DNA from: Streptomyces phaeoluteigriseus
Lineage (GTDB): Bacteria > Actinomycetota > Actinomycetes > Streptomycetales > Streptomycetaceae
NCBI RefSeq assembly: GCF_001896135.2
Contig: NZ_MPOH02000015.1
Span: 1 to 64,000 of the forward strand
Direction: 5' to 3'
DNA length: 64,000 bases
Made by a program: the position numbers and the translations under genes. Positions within the stretch are counted from its first letter, which is position 1; each line of letters begins with the position of its first letter. Below, in pieces: positions 26,464 through 35,397 of this stretch. The notes under the pieces were generated by a model that saw nothing but the letters and a program-made list of their open reading frames with translations, had not been told where the DNA came from and ran no database searches.

Positions 26464-27456
26464 TCACGTCATACGGCGCTGGTCCTCCTCGCTCCAGGCG
26501 CGGGTGTCCCGGGGCGGCACGTAGGGTTCCTCGTCCGGCGGCATTCCGCCCGCGACGGCCCGCTGACGGGCCAGCTCGGCGTCGAACTCCAGGCCGAGCA
26601 GAATGGCGATGTTGCTGATCCACAGCCACACCAGGAACACGATGACGCCGGCGAGTGTGCCGTAGGTCTTGTTGTACGAGGCGAAGTTGGCCACGTAGAA
26701 GGCGAAGCCGGCCGAGGCGATCAGCCAGATCAGCAGGGCCAGCACACTGCCCGGGGTGATCCACCGGAAGCCGCGGCCCTTCACGTTCGGGGTCGCCCAG
26801 TACAGCAGCGCGATCATGATGATGACGAGTACGACCAGGACCGGCCACTTGGCGATCGACCAGACCGTCAGGGCGGTGTCGCCGATGCCGAGCGCCGTGC
26901 CGGCCCGGCGTGCGAGGTCACCGGTGAACACCACGATCAGGGCGCTGATCACGGCCAGCACCAGCAGCAGCACCGTCACGCCCACGCGGACCGGCAGCAC
27001 CTTCCACACGGGCCGGCCCTCCGGCACGTCGTACACGGCGTTCGCGCTGCGGATGAAGGCGGCGACGTAGCCGGAGGCCGACCAGACGGCCAGCACGATA
27101 CCGACGATCGCCATGATCGAGCCGATGCCGCCCCGGCCCTGGAGCTGGGTGACCGCGTCGCTGAGGATGTCCCGGGCCGACCCCGGGGCCAGTTTCTGGA
27201 GGTTCTTCAGGACCTCGTCGGTCGCCGACTTGCCGGCGATGCCGAGCAGTGACACCAGGACCAGCAGGGCGGGGAACAGCGCCAGCACCCCGTAGTAGGT
27301 CAGGGCGGCGGCGCGGTCGGTGAGTTCGTCGTCCTTGAACTCCTTGACCGTGCCCTTCAGCACCGCCAGCCAGGAACGCTTGGGGAGCCCGGTAGGTTCG
27401 TCCGGCGCCCTGCGCTCCACCTGCTCGTCCGGTCCGGTTCTCGATGTCCGTGCCAT
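26464..27456 (-). CDS. YihY/BrkB-family inner-membrane protein
   Basis: A 330-residue integral membrane protein of the YihY/virulence factor BrkB family. The conserved start (LTDRAAALTYYGVLALFPALLVLVSLLGI) and end (NKTYGTLAGVIVFLVWLWISNIAILLGLEFDAEL) motifs are present with six membrane helices between. The start at 27456 follows from these limits; the open frame above it is spurious. The family was once called RNase BN by mistake; its true role, probably in envelope transport, is unknown. The tail (EEPYVPPRDTRAWSEEDQRRMT) is cytoplasmic and charged. Confidence 0.92.
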   Translation of the reverse strand: MARTSRTGPDEQVERRAPDEPTGLPKRSWLAVLKGTVKEFKDDELTDRAAALTYYGVLALFPALLVLVSLLGIAGKSATDEVLKNLQKLAPGSARDILSDAVTQLQGRGGIGSIMAIVGIVLAVWSASGYVAAFIRSANAVYDVPEGRPVWKVLPVRVGVTVLLLVLAVISALIVVFTGDLARRAGTALGIGDTALTVWSIAKWPVLVVLVIIMIALLYWATPNVKGRGFRWITPGSVLALLIWLIASAGFAFYVANFASYNKTYGTLAGVIVFLVWLWISNIAILLGLEFDAELARQRAVAGGMPPDEEPYVPPRDTRAWSEEDQRRMT

Positions 27457-27652
27457 AGCGACGGAGTAACCCCGGCGGCCCGTTCCATGCGCTTTTCCGG
27501 GACTTCTGTCACAGCCGGTACAGGTTCCCGGCCGCTGGGGGTAGCAGTGCCCCTGTGTGTGTCTCGTGTGCAGTTCCCGTGAGGGTCGCGGCCCCGCGCG
27601 CCGCCTCCCACCTCCGGGAGGTGCCGGTGCGGCCGGTGACGCGGTCCGCCGG

Positions 27653-28132
27653 TCAGGCCGTACGACTGCCGGAATCCGGGACCCCGTCGTGGGCCCGTGC
27701 CGTCGCCGCGTCGCAGAACGCGTCGAGCCCCTCCAGCAGCGCGACCCGCTTCCCCGCGGGCATCCCGGCCAGCACCGCCCGCAGCTCCGCCTCCCGGCGC
27801 TCCCGGAGGTCGGCGAGGAAGGCCCGGCCGCGGCCGCTGAGGCGCAGCCGCAGCTCACGCCGGTCGGTGGGGCTCACCACCCGCTCCACGAATCCGGCCG
27901 CCTGGAGCCGGTCGCACAGCCGGCTCGTCGACGGCGGGCTGGAGGCCAGGGAGTCGGCGAGGGTGCGCAGGTTGATGCCCTCCTGGTGCTCCAGGACGAA
28001 CAGCACGCGCAACTGGGAGGCGGACGCGGGCGCCGTCGAGGCCCGCCCCCACAGCACTTCCAGCAGTTCCGCGGCCGTCGCGGTCACCCGTGCGACCTCG
28101 TCGGGTTCCGGGCGATGGCGGAAGGCAGTCAC
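27653..28132 (-). CDS. MarR-family regulator
   Basis: A 159-residue protein from GTG 28132 (GTG 28138 is equally possible; GAGAG lies upstream). It is a winged-helix MarR protein: INLRTLADSLASSPPSTSRLCDRLQAAGFVERVVSPTDRRELRLRL is the recognition helix and wing (about residues 52-100). It is divergent from the SpoIIE-type phosphatase gene at 28286, and the 150-bp space between them may hold its operator. Confidence 0.9.
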   Translation of the reverse strand: MTAFRHRPEPDEVARVTATAAELLEVLWGRASTAPASASQLRVLFVLEHQEGINLRTLADSLASSPPSTSRLCDRLQAAGFVERVVSPTDRRELRLRLSGRGRAFLADLRERREAELRAVLAGMPAGKRVALLEGLDAFCDAATARAHDGVPDSGSRTA

Positions 28133-28285
28133 GGTCACACTCTCGCAGACACTGGGACGACCGCCAGCGTACTGGCGCTCCCCCGGTCCCCCAGGACCTC
28201 GAAGCCGCGGCGCCGCACGGGCGCCCGCGGGACACCCCCGGCCGGCGGTCCGGCCACAGAGCGAAGGATCGGTGCAACTCCCGTC

Positions 28286-29458
28286 GTGGTATCTCCCGTC
28301 ACCCACAGATTCGCCACCGCCGAACGCGCCCTGCGGACGGCGGCACCGCACGAGCTGGTCGACGCCGTCCGCCGGACCCTGGACGAGCAGTACGCGGCGG
28401 TCGCCGTCGAACTGCTCATGGCCGACTACGGCCTCACCGTGCTGCAACCGGTCTCCGGCCCGCCCGGCCGGGAGCCCCTGTCGGTGTACGACAGCGCGGC
28501 CGGCCGGGCCTTCGGCGCGCAGGAGCCCTACGTCGAGCCGGCCGACGGCGGGCGGGTGCGGGCGCATCTGCCGGTCACGGTGCGCGGCGACCGGCTCGGC
28601 GTGCTGTCGGTGACGCTGCCCGGAGACGGCGAGGTGCCCGAGGTGCTGGGCGAACTGTCGGAGATCGCGCAGGTGCTCGGGCACGAGGTGGTGGTGGCCG
28701 ACCGCGCCACCGACCTGTACCTGCGGGCCCGGCGCAGGGACCGGCTCACCCTGGCCGCCGAGATGCAGTGGCAGCTCCTCCCCGCCCGCTCCCGCACCTG
28801 CCCCGAGTACGCGCTCGGCGCACAGCTGGAGCCCGCCTACGCCGTCCACGGCGACAGCTTCGACTGGTCCGCGACGGCCGACCGGCTCACCCTGTACGTC
28901 AGCAACGGCATGGGCGAGGGCACGGAGGCGGCCCTGTTGACGAACCTGGCGGTCAACGCGCTGCGCAACGCCCGGCGGGCCGGCCTCCCGATCGCCGACC
29001 AGGCCGCGCTGGCCGACCAGGCGGTGCACGCCCACTACGGCGGCCGCCGCTATCTGTCCGTGCTGATGCTGGACGTCGAACTCGCCACGGGCCGGGCCCA
29101 GGTGGTGGACGCCGGCTCACCGCGGCTGCTGCGGCTGCGGGAGGGCACCGTCGAACGGGTCGACTTCGAGGCCCAGTTGCCGCTGGGCATGTTCGAGGAG
29201 ACCGACTACGTGCCGCAGCCGTTCCGGGTGGAGCCCGGTGACCGGCTGGTCCTCGTCAGCGACGGCGTCCACGCGGTCGCCTCGCCCGGCGGGGAGGTGT
29301 ACGGGGACGCCGCCCTGGCACGGGCGATCTCCTCGACCCGGCTGCTGCCGGCGGCCGAGGTCCCGCGGGCCGTGCTGCGCGAACTGAGGGGCCACCGCGG
29401 TGGATCCGTGGCGGAGGACGACGCGCTGGTGGTGTGCCTGGACTGGCACGGCCGCTGA
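28286..29458 (+). CDS. SpoIIE-type serine phosphatase with N-terminal sensor
   Basis: A 390-residue soluble protein from a GTG at 28286; the ribosome-binding site is weak, so the start is uncertain. The first 150 residues look like a GAF-type sensory region (VELLMADYGLTVLQPVSG, VRGDRLGVLSVTLPG). The PP2C/SpoIIE domain (about 160-388) has AEMQWQLLP, YAVHGDSFDW, LYVSNGMGEGTEAALLTNL, LVLVSDGVHAV and EDDALVVCLDW. Note Ser-Asn-Gly-Met-Gly in place of the usual Gly-Asp motif and HGDSFDW for GGDxxD, so metal-ligand details deviate from typical members. It is divergent from a MarR gene. Confidence 0.85.
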   Translation: MVSPVTHRFATAERALRTAAPHELVDAVRRTLDEQYAAVAVELLMADYGLTVLQPVSGPPGREPLSVYDSAAGRAFGAQEPYVEPADGGRVRAHLPVTVRGDRLGVLSVTLPGDGEVPEVLGELSEIAQVLGHEVVVADRATDLYLRARRRDRLTLAAEMQWQLLPARSRTCPEYALGAQLEPAYAVHGDSFDWSATADRLTLYVSNGMGEGTEAALLTNLAVNALRNARRAGLPIADQAALADQAVHAHYGGRRYLSVLMLDVELATGRAQVVDAGSPRLLRLREGTVERVDFEAQLPLGMFEETDYVPQPFRVEPGDRLVLVSDGVHAVASPGGEVYGDAALARAISSTRLLPAAEVPRAVLRELRGHRGGSVAEDDALVVCLDWHGR

Positions 29459-29674
29459 CCGGCGCCCGCGTACGTGATCGGCTACGAGGGCGGCTTCACC
29501 GTCACCACGAACGGCACCGGCGCCGGGCCGGAGGCCGATCGCCCGGCGGGCGCCCCGGTCTTCGGTGCCGCCGGCGTCGTGTGCCGCGCCGACCGGGGAT
29601 TCCACGTCCCGGACTCGTCCTGTCGGTCCGGAGGCGGCGCTTCGGCGTCTGCGGCCGTCTGTCATTCTGTCGCC

Positions 29675-30427
29675 GTGCACCAGCCCGCCTCCGTGACGCC
29701 CGACGCCCCCGAATCCATCAGGTTGCCGTTGCTGACCCAGCAGTGGCTCGACCTCTGCTTCGTCCACTGGGAGGTGGCACCGGAGACGGTGGCGGGGCTG
29801 CTGCCGCCGGGCACCGTTCCCGACGTGCACGAGGGGTCGACGTACGTCGGTCTCGTCGCCTTCCGGATGCACCGGGTGGGCTGGCTGCGGCTGCCCGGGG
29901 TGCCGTACCTCGGGTCGTTCCCGGAGACCAACGTGCGGCTGTACTCGGTGGACGGGCACGGGCGGCGCGGAGTGGTGTTCCGGTCGATGGACGCGGCGCG
30001 GCTGATCCCCGTGGTGATGGGACGCGTCGGCTTCCGGCTGCCGTATCTGTGGTCGCGGATGCGGGTGCGCGCGGACGGCGACACCGTCGCGTACACGAGT
30101 TCGCGCCGGTGGCCGGGGCCGCGCGGTGCGTCGAGCCGGATCGTGGTGCGCCGGGGTGAGCGCATCGAGGAGCCCACGGAGCTGGAGCACTTCCTCACCG
30201 CCCGCTGGGGGATGCACAACGCGTTCTTCGGCGGCGCCGCCTACCTGCCCAACGACCATCCGCGCTGGCCCCTGTACCGGGCGGAGCTGCTCGTCTGCGA
30301 GGAGGACCTGGTCGCCGCGGCCGGACTGCCGGCGCCCGCGGGGGCGCCGGTCAGCGTCCTGTACTCGCCGGGCGTGCCGGTGCGGCTGGGCCGCCCGGCC
30401 CGCCCGGCGGGAATCCCCACCCCCTGA
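29675..30427 (+). CDS. DUF2071 (YqjF-like) family protein
   Basis: A 250-residue protein from GTG 29675. It shows the DUF2071 features: LLTQQWLDLCFVHWEVAPETVAGLLPPGTVPDVHEGSTYVGLVAFRM at the start, then FPETNVRLYSVDGHGRRGVVFRSMDAARL, and a conserved LTARWGMHN segment near residue 185. The family adopts an acetoacetate-decarboxylase-like fold, but no activity is established. Nothing in the context (SpoIIE phosphatase upstream, convergent metallophore operon downstream) assigns a role. Confidence 0.88.
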   Translation: MHQPASVTPDAPESIRLPLLTQQWLDLCFVHWEVAPETVAGLLPPGTVPDVHEGSTYVGLVAFRMHRVGWLRLPGVPYLGSFPETNVRLYSVDGHGRRGVVFRSMDAARLIPVVMGRVGFRLPYLWSRMRVRADGDTVAYTSSRRWPGPRGASSRIVVRRGERIEEPTELEHFLTARWGMHNAFFGGAAYLPNDHPRWPLYRAELLVCEEDLVAAAGLPAPAGAPVSVLYSPGVPVRLGRPARPAGIPTP

Positions 30428-30439
30428 CATCCGTCAGGG
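30422..30439. terminator. Short hairpin between convergent transcripts
   Basis: A perfect 7-bp stem (CCCTGAC-ATCC-GTCAGGG) overlapping the stop codon at 30425-30427 and 35 bp beyond the minus-strand operon end. It is weak, but positioned as a shared terminator. Confidence 0.4.
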
Positions 30440-30474
30440 ACGCGTTGTTGCCCCCAGACGTGCCGTGGTCTCCG

Positions 30475-31998
30475 TCAGGGAGACGTGAAGGGGTGTTGAG
30501 GGGCGGCCAGGAGCTGCTGCGCAGGGCCCTGCTCGACCAGTTCTCCCGCTTCCAGTACGGCGATGCGGTGGGCGAGGCGTGCGGTGTCCAGGTCGTGGGT
30601 GATGAGGACGAGGGCGAGGTCGTCACCGTCGCTCAGGAGGCCGGCCAGGAGGTCGAGGATGCCGCGCCGGGTGACCGTGTCGAGGCCGGAGGTGATCTCG
30701 TCGCAGATGAGGACGCGGGGCCGGGCGAGCAGGGCGCGGGCGAGGGCGGCCCGCTGGAGTTCGCCGCCGGACAGGGCGCCGGGCGGGCGGTGGGCGAGAT
30801 CCTCCGGCAGGCCCAGACGGGCCAGCGTCGTCAACGCCTGTTCGACAGCGGCGTGTTCGTCGGCGCCACGCAGCCGGACCGCCGTGCGGGCGACCTGCGC
30901 GAGGACGGGACGGAACTCGTCGAACGCGGCGCGGGCGTCCTGGAAGACGTACTGCACGGCGGCGAGCCGGTCCCGGTCGCGGCGTCGCAGACTGCGCGGG
31001 AGGGCCGCCCCGTCGAGCAGGATCTCGCCGGTGTGGTCGCGGTGCAGCCCGGCCAGGCAGCGGGCCAAAGTGGTCTTGCCGCTGCCCGACCGGCCGACGA
31101 CGGCGAGGCACTCTCCGGCGCCCAGGGTGAGGTGCGGAGCGCGCAGCACCGTGGTGGTGCCGTGCACGGCGGTCAGGTCGCGGACGGTCAGCACGGGCCG
31201 GGCGACGCCGGCGCCGGTGTCCCGCGGCGGGTCGGCCCGGTGTTCGGCGAGGAGCCTGCGGGTCCACTCGTGCCGGGGCGCGAGCCACAGGCGTTCGGCC
31301 GGGCCGGACTCCACGACCCGGCCGGCACGCATCACCAGGACCTCGTCGGCGAGGGCGCGAACCACGTCCAGGTCGTGGCTGAGCAGGACGACCGCGATGC
31401 CCCCGGCCGCGACCGCCGCGAGCTGCTCGACGATCCGGCTCTTGGTCAGCGCGTCCTGGCCGGTGGTGGGTTCGTCGGCGACGACGACCCGCGCGCCGAG
31501 CAGCAGGGCCTGGGCGAGCACGACCCGCTGCTGCTGGCCACCGGAGAGCTGATGCGGGTAGCGGCGCAGCAGGGCCGCCCCGTCGGCGAGTTGGGCGTCG
31601 CGCAGGGCCCGCAGGACCCGTTCGCGGACGGCCGTACGGCGTTCGGCGCGCGGCAGGTGGCGTACCTGGGGGCGGGCGATGTCGCGCAGGAGGGCGCCGA
31701 CGCGGCGGGCCGGGTTGAGGACGGCGGCGGGGTGCTGGGGCACGTATCCGACCGGCCCGTCGCCGGGGCGGCTCACCTCCCCCGTGACACGGGCGCCGGG
31801 CGGGTACTCGCCCAGCAGTGCGAGGCCGGTCGTGGTCTTGCCGCTGCCGGAGGCCCCGACCAGGGCGGTCACCCGGCCGGGCGGCACGCGCAGGCTCACC
31901 CCGTCGACGATGGCCCGTCCGTCGATCTCGACGCGCAGATCGCGGATCTGTGCCGCGGGGGCGGTCTCGCCGGTCCTCGGTGCCGGCTGGTGGCTCAC
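30475..31998 (-). CDS. ABC transporter, fused double ATPase (OppDF/NikDE-type)
   Basis: A 507-residue cytoplasmic ATPase with two complete nucleotide-binding domains, equivalent to fused DppD and DppF. Domain 1 (about 15-245) has Walker A GASGSGKTT, signature LSGGQQQR and Walker B VVVADEPT; domain 2 (about 270-505) has GRSGSGKTT, LSGGELQR and VLICDEIT. The GTG start at 31998 overlaps the permease stop (GTGA). It is the last gene of the ten-gene operon and powers the importer made with the two permeases and the lipoprotein. Family knowledge: such importers carry peptides, nickel or metal-chelate complexes. Confidence 0.93.
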   Translation of the reverse strand: MSHQPAPRTGETAPAAQIRDLRVEIDGRAIVDGVSLRVPPGRVTALVGASGSGKTTTGLALLGEYPPGARVTGEVSRPGDGPVGYVPQHPAAVLNPARRVGALLRDIARPQVRHLPRAERRTAVRERVLRALRDAQLADGAALLRRYPHQLSGGQQQRVVLAQALLLGARVVVADEPTTGQDALTKSRIVEQLAAVAAGGIAVVLLSHDLDVVRALADEVLVMRAGRVVESGPAERLWLAPRHEWTRRLLAEHRADPPRDTGAGVARPVLTVRDLTAVHGTTTVLRAPHLTLGAGECLAVVGRSGSGKTTLARCLAGLHRDHTGEILLDGAALPRSLRRRDRDRLAAVQYVFQDARAAFDEFRPVLAQVARTAVRLRGADEHAAVEQALTTLARLGLPEDLAHRPPGALSGGELQRAALARALLARPRVLICDEITSGLDTVTRRGILDLLAGLLSDGDDLALVLITHDLDTARLAHRIAVLEAGELVEQGPAQQLLAAPQHPFTSP

Positions 31999-32798
31999 GG
32001 ACGTCGTCCCTTCCGTCGCGGGGTCTTCTCCAGGGCGGCGTCGAAGACCAGGTTCGTGCCCGTCGTCAGGGCCACGATCAGCAGGGCGGGCACCACGACC
32101 GCCCAGGGCTGCACGAACAGTCCGGTGCGGTTGCGGTCGACCATGACCGCCCAGTCGGCGGCGTCCGGCGCGACGCCCACGCCGAGGAAGGCGGCCGTGG
32201 ACACCAGATACAGCACGCCGGTCAGCCGGATTCCGGCGTCGGCGGCGAGGGTGCGCAGGGTGGCCCGGCCGACGTAGCCCACGGCGATGCGCCACCAGGT
32301 CTCGCCCTGCATGCGCAGCGCCTCGACCGCGGGACGGGCGGCGGCCTCGCCCGCCGCGCCCGCACGATGCGGGCCGCGTCGGGCACGTTCACCATGGCGA
32401 CGAGCAGGGCGAGTCCGGTCGCTCCCGGCGAGAACACGGACGCCACGAGCAGGATCAGCAGCAGCGACGGTACGGCGAGCAGCACGTCCAGCGGCCGCAT
32501 CAGCAGCTCCTCCAGACGCCGTACGTGGGTGAGCGCGGCGGTCAGTCCCACGGGCAGCGCGACCAGATAGGCCAGGGCGGTCGCGGCGAGGGCGGTCAGC
32601 ACGACCGTACGGCCGCCGTGCAGGACCTGCCGCCAGACGTCCCGGCCGACGAAGTCGGTGCCGAGCGGCGGGTGACCGTCACCGAGGGCGAAGGACAGGG
32701 AGCGGGGGCCGGGTTCGCCGGCGAACAGGGGCCCAGGAGGGCGAGGCCGAGCGGGACGGCGACGACCGTGAGGCGAGGGCGAAGCGGCTGCGGGTCAT
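31995..32798 (-). CDS. ABC transporter permease, DppC-type (three apparent frameshifts)
   Basis: About 268 residues if read through. Membrane helices and the DppC-like segments are recognisable in three frames: MTRSRFALA, then an early shift near 32770, then a shift near 32720 to LGTDFVGRDVWRQVLHGGRTVVLTALAATALAYLVALPVGL and MVNVPDAARIVRA, then a shift near 32345-32362 into MQGETWWRIAVGYVGRATLRTL to the end. Each is explained by one missing base and frame arithmetic agrees. Because both neighbours are intact and overlap it by four bases (ATGA at 32798, GTGA at 31998), sequence error is more likely than decay. It forms the membrane channel with the DppB-like subunit. Confidence 0.85.
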
Positions 32799-33766
32799 GC
32801 CGCCACCGCCGCGCGGGGTGTCAGCCGGTGTGCCACCAGGTCGGCGCCCAGGTTGAGGACGACGGTCAGCACGCCGAAGACCACGGCCAGCCCCTGCACG
32901 ACCGGTACGTCCCGTTCGGCGACGGCGTTGAGCAGGACCGTGCCGAGGCCCGGGATGACGAACAGCGCCTCGACGACGATGACCCCGCACAGCAGCCAGT
33001 CGGCGGTACGGGCCAGTTGCTGCACGGCCGGGGCGAGGGCGTTGGGCAGGGCGTGGGCGTAGCGGACGCGGGCGCCGGGGACGCCGCAGCGGCGGGCGTG
33101 GGCGGCGTAGGGCGCGGCGAGGGCGTCGACCATGCCGGCCCGGACCAGGCGGGACAGCGAGCAGACCGGCCGGGAGAGCAGGACGAGCACCGGCAGGACC
33201 AGGACGGCGGGGTGGGCGAGCAGGTCGGTGCCGTGGCCGACGGCGGTCGGCGGCAGCCAGGCCAGCTTCAGCGCGACGACCGTCACCAGCAGGACCCCGA
33301 GGGCGAACTCGGGGACCGCGTACACCGCGAGGGTGACGGAGCTGACCAGTCGGTCCACCAGCCGCCCTTCGTGGCGGGCGGCGAGCACGCCCAGGCCGAG
33401 GCCGAGCGGGACCAGCAGGGCCAGGGTGAGGGAGGCCAGCAGCAGGGTCGGCCCGAAACCGTCGCCGAGGTACTGGGACACCGGGCGGCCGGAGGCCAGG
33501 GAGGTGCCGAAGTCGCCGCGCGTCAGACCCGCGGCCCAGTCCGCGAGCCGCTCGTACGCGGGCCGGTCGAGGTCCATCGCCTCGCGGATGGCGGCGATGC
33601 GCGCGGGGTCGGGCTGGTCGCCGGCGAGGGCGACGGCCGCGTCGCCCGGCAGCGCCTCGGTGAGCGCGAAGACCAGCAGCACGACGGCCACGGTCTGCGC
33701 GGCGCCGAGGAGCAGCCGCCGGGCGACGAACGAGCGCAGGCCGCTCGTCCTCGGACTCTCCGTCAC
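32795..33766 (-). CDS. ABC transporter permease, DppB/NikB-type
   Basis: A 323-residue six-helix permease. The start is GTG 33766, overlapping the lipoprotein stop by four bases (GTGA); its own stop overlaps the next permease start (ATGA). The DppB family N-terminus (FVARRLLLGAAQTVAVVLLVFALTEALPGD) and the EAA-type loop (CGVPGARVRYAHALPNALAPAVQQLARTADWLLCGVIVVEALFVIPGLGTVLLNAV) are clear. It belongs to the import half of the putative metallophore operon. Confidence 0.93.
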   Translation of the reverse strand: MTESPRTSGLRSFVARRLLLGAAQTVAVVLLVFALTEALPGDAAVALAGDQPDPARIAAIREAMDLDRPAYERLADWAAGLTRGDFGTSLASGRPVSQYLGDGFGPTLLLASLTLALLVPLGLGLGVLAARHEGRLVDRLVSSVTLAVYAVPEFALGVLLVTVVALKLAWLPPTAVGHGTDLLAHPAVLVLPVLVLLSRPVCSLSRLVRAGMVDALAAPYAAHARRCGVPGARVRYAHALPNALAPAVQQLARTADWLLCGVIVVEALFVIPGLGTVLLNAVAERDVPVVQGLAVVFGVLTVVLNLGADLVAHRLTPRAAVAA

Positions 33767-35331
33767 GCCAGCCAGACCTTGTCGAAGCGGGCCCAGTCGA
33801 GCGTGTTGGCGGGCGCCTCGGTCTCGACTCCCTTCACGGTGCGGGCCGTTCCGATGATCCAGTCGGCGAACCCCCAGATCAGGAAGCCGCCCTCGGCGTA
33901 CAAGCGGCGCTGCATGCGCTCGTAGACGGCGGCTCGGGCGGTCTTGTCGCGGGTGGCCTGCGCCTGCTGGTAGAGAGCGTCGAAGTCCTTGTGCTGCCAC
34001 TTGGTGGCGTTGGTGGTGGAGTCGGTGAGCAGGCGCTGCGAGATGTGCGCCTCGATGGGCATGGCGCCGGAGCGGTAGCAGCTCAGGGTGCCGTTGTCGA
34101 GGATGTCGCTCCAGTAGGAGTCCTTGCTGCCCACCTTCACGTCGACGGTGACCCCCGCCTGCGCGGCCTGGTCGCGGAAGATGCCGGCGGCCTCGGTGAA
34201 GCCGGCGGCGACGGCCGAGGTGTCCAGGGTGACCTTCAGTTTCTCGGCACCGGCCTGCTTCAGCAGGGCGCGGGCCCTGTCGAGTTCCTGGGCGCGCTGC
34301 GGGAGACCGTCGGCGTAGTACTCGTAGCCCTTGCCGAACAGGTCGTTGCCGACGACGCCCGCGCCGGACAGGGCGCCGTCGACGAGTTCCTGGCGGTCGG
34401 CGATGAGGAAGAAGGCCTCGCGCACCCGCTTGTCGTCGAAGGGGGCGCGGTCGGTCTTCATGCAGAACGCCTGCATGGCGCTGCCCCGCAGCCGCACGAT
34501 CTCGATCTGCCCCTTGCCCTCGTGGGCGCGGGCGGTGGTCGGGGCGAGTTCGTGGGCGTATTCGATCTGGCCGCCGAGGAGGGCGTTGACACGGGCCGAC
34601 TCCTCGTTGACGACGACGAGTTCCAGCTCGTCGAGGTGCGGGGCGCCGTCCCAGTAGGCGTCGTTGCGGCGGAAGACGGCGGAGCGGCCCGGCGCGAAGG
34701 AGACGAACCGGAAGGGCCCGGAGCCGATCGGCTTCCTGTCGAAGTCGGTGGCGTTCTCGGGGACGATGTACGCGCCGAACGCGGCGAGCACGTTGGGGAA
34801 CTCGGCCGTCGGCCGCTTGAGCACGAACTCGACGACCCGCTCGCCGGCGGCGCGGCTCGCGTCGAGGTCGATGGGCTCCAGGGACGCCTTCGCGCGGTAC
34901 GCCTGCTTCGGGTCGGCGATACGGCGGTAGCTGTACAGGACGTCCTTGGCGGTGACCGGCCTGCCGTCGTGGAAGGTGGCCTGGCGCAGGGTGACCTTCC
35001 AGCGGGCGAGGGTCTTGTCGGGCTCCCACGACGCGGCGAGGCGGGGCCGCGCGGCGAGGTCGGCGCCGTAGTCGGCGAGCTTGTCGTAGAGGGCCTTGGC
35101 GCGGGCGGCGTCGGCGAACAGGTTGGCCAGGTGCGGGTCGAGGGTCTCGCTCGCGCCGCCGCCGGCGAACGCGGCGCGCAGCCGCCCGCCCTTGCCGGGC
35201 TTGCCGTCACCACTGTCGGCCGGGTCGTCGCCGGTGCCGTCGCCGCAGCCGACGAGGGCGAGGGCGGCGGCCCAGGCGCCGGCGGCGAGGAAGCCGCGTC
35301 GGCGCAGGCCGGAGAAACGTTCGTCATGCAT
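33763..35331 (-). CDS. Substrate-binding lipoprotein, SBP family 5 (OppA/NikA/CntA-like)
   Basis: A 522-residue exported lipoprotein. The signal (RRRGFLAAGAWAAALALVGC) has a twin-arginine-like start and a lipobox LVGC. The family-5 binding protein pattern follows: GGRLRAAFAGGGASETLDPHLANLFADAARAKALYDKLADYG, then WEPDKTLARWKVTLRQATFHDGRPVTAKDVLYSYRRIADP, and GSGPFRFVSFAPGRSAVFRRNDAYWDGAPHLDEL. Relatives bind peptides, nickel chelates or opine-metal complexes. In this operon a metal-chelate ligand is the most likely cargo, by inference. It begins 66 bp after the methyltransferase, the only sizeable gap in the operon. Confidence 0.9.
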   Translation of the reverse strand: MHDERFSGLRRRGFLAAGAWAAALALVGCGDGTGDDPADSGDGKPGKGGRLRAAFAGGGASETLDPHLANLFADAARAKALYDKLADYGADLAARPRLAASWEPDKTLARWKVTLRQATFHDGRPVTAKDVLYSYRRIADPKQAYRAKASLEPIDLDASRAAGERVVEFVLKRPTAEFPNVLAAFGAYIVPENATDFDRKPIGSGPFRFVSFAPGRSAVFRRNDAYWDGAPHLDELELVVVNEESARVNALLGGQIEYAHELAPTTARAHEGKGQIEIVRLRGSAMQAFCMKTDRAPFDDKRVREAFFLIADRQELVDGALSGAGVVGNDLFGKGYEYYADGLPQRAQELDRARALLKQAGAEKLKVTLDTSAVAAGFTEAAGIFRDQAAQAGVTVDVKVGSKDSYWSDILDNGTLSCYRSGAMPIEAHISQRLLTDSTTNATKWQHKDFDALYQQAQATRDKTARAAVYERMQRRLYAEGGFLIWGFADWIIGTARTVKGVETEAPANTLDWARFDKVWLA

Positions 35332-35343
35332 GGCTGTTTCCTT

Positions 35344-35361
35344 GGGGTGGGGTGGGGTGGG
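35344..35361 (+). promoter_or_regulatory. G-quadruplex motif between biosynthesis and import genes
   Basis: GGGG-T-GGGG-T-GGGG-T-GGG on the plus strand, i.e. the template strand of the operon. It lies in the only non-overlapping junction of the ten genes, 13 bp upstream of the lipoprotein start. It could slow or partly stop transcription, or form a C-rich mRNA segment ahead of the start. The effect is untested. Confidence 0.6.
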
Positions 35362-35397
35362 ATGAGGTGGAGCGGAGTCGACTGGGGTGCTGACGGG

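Noticed and set aside
30445..32277. 610-residue plus-strand frame over the ABC ATPase gene
   Set aside because: The opposite strand encodes two complete ATPase domains; this frame has no recognisable protein features.
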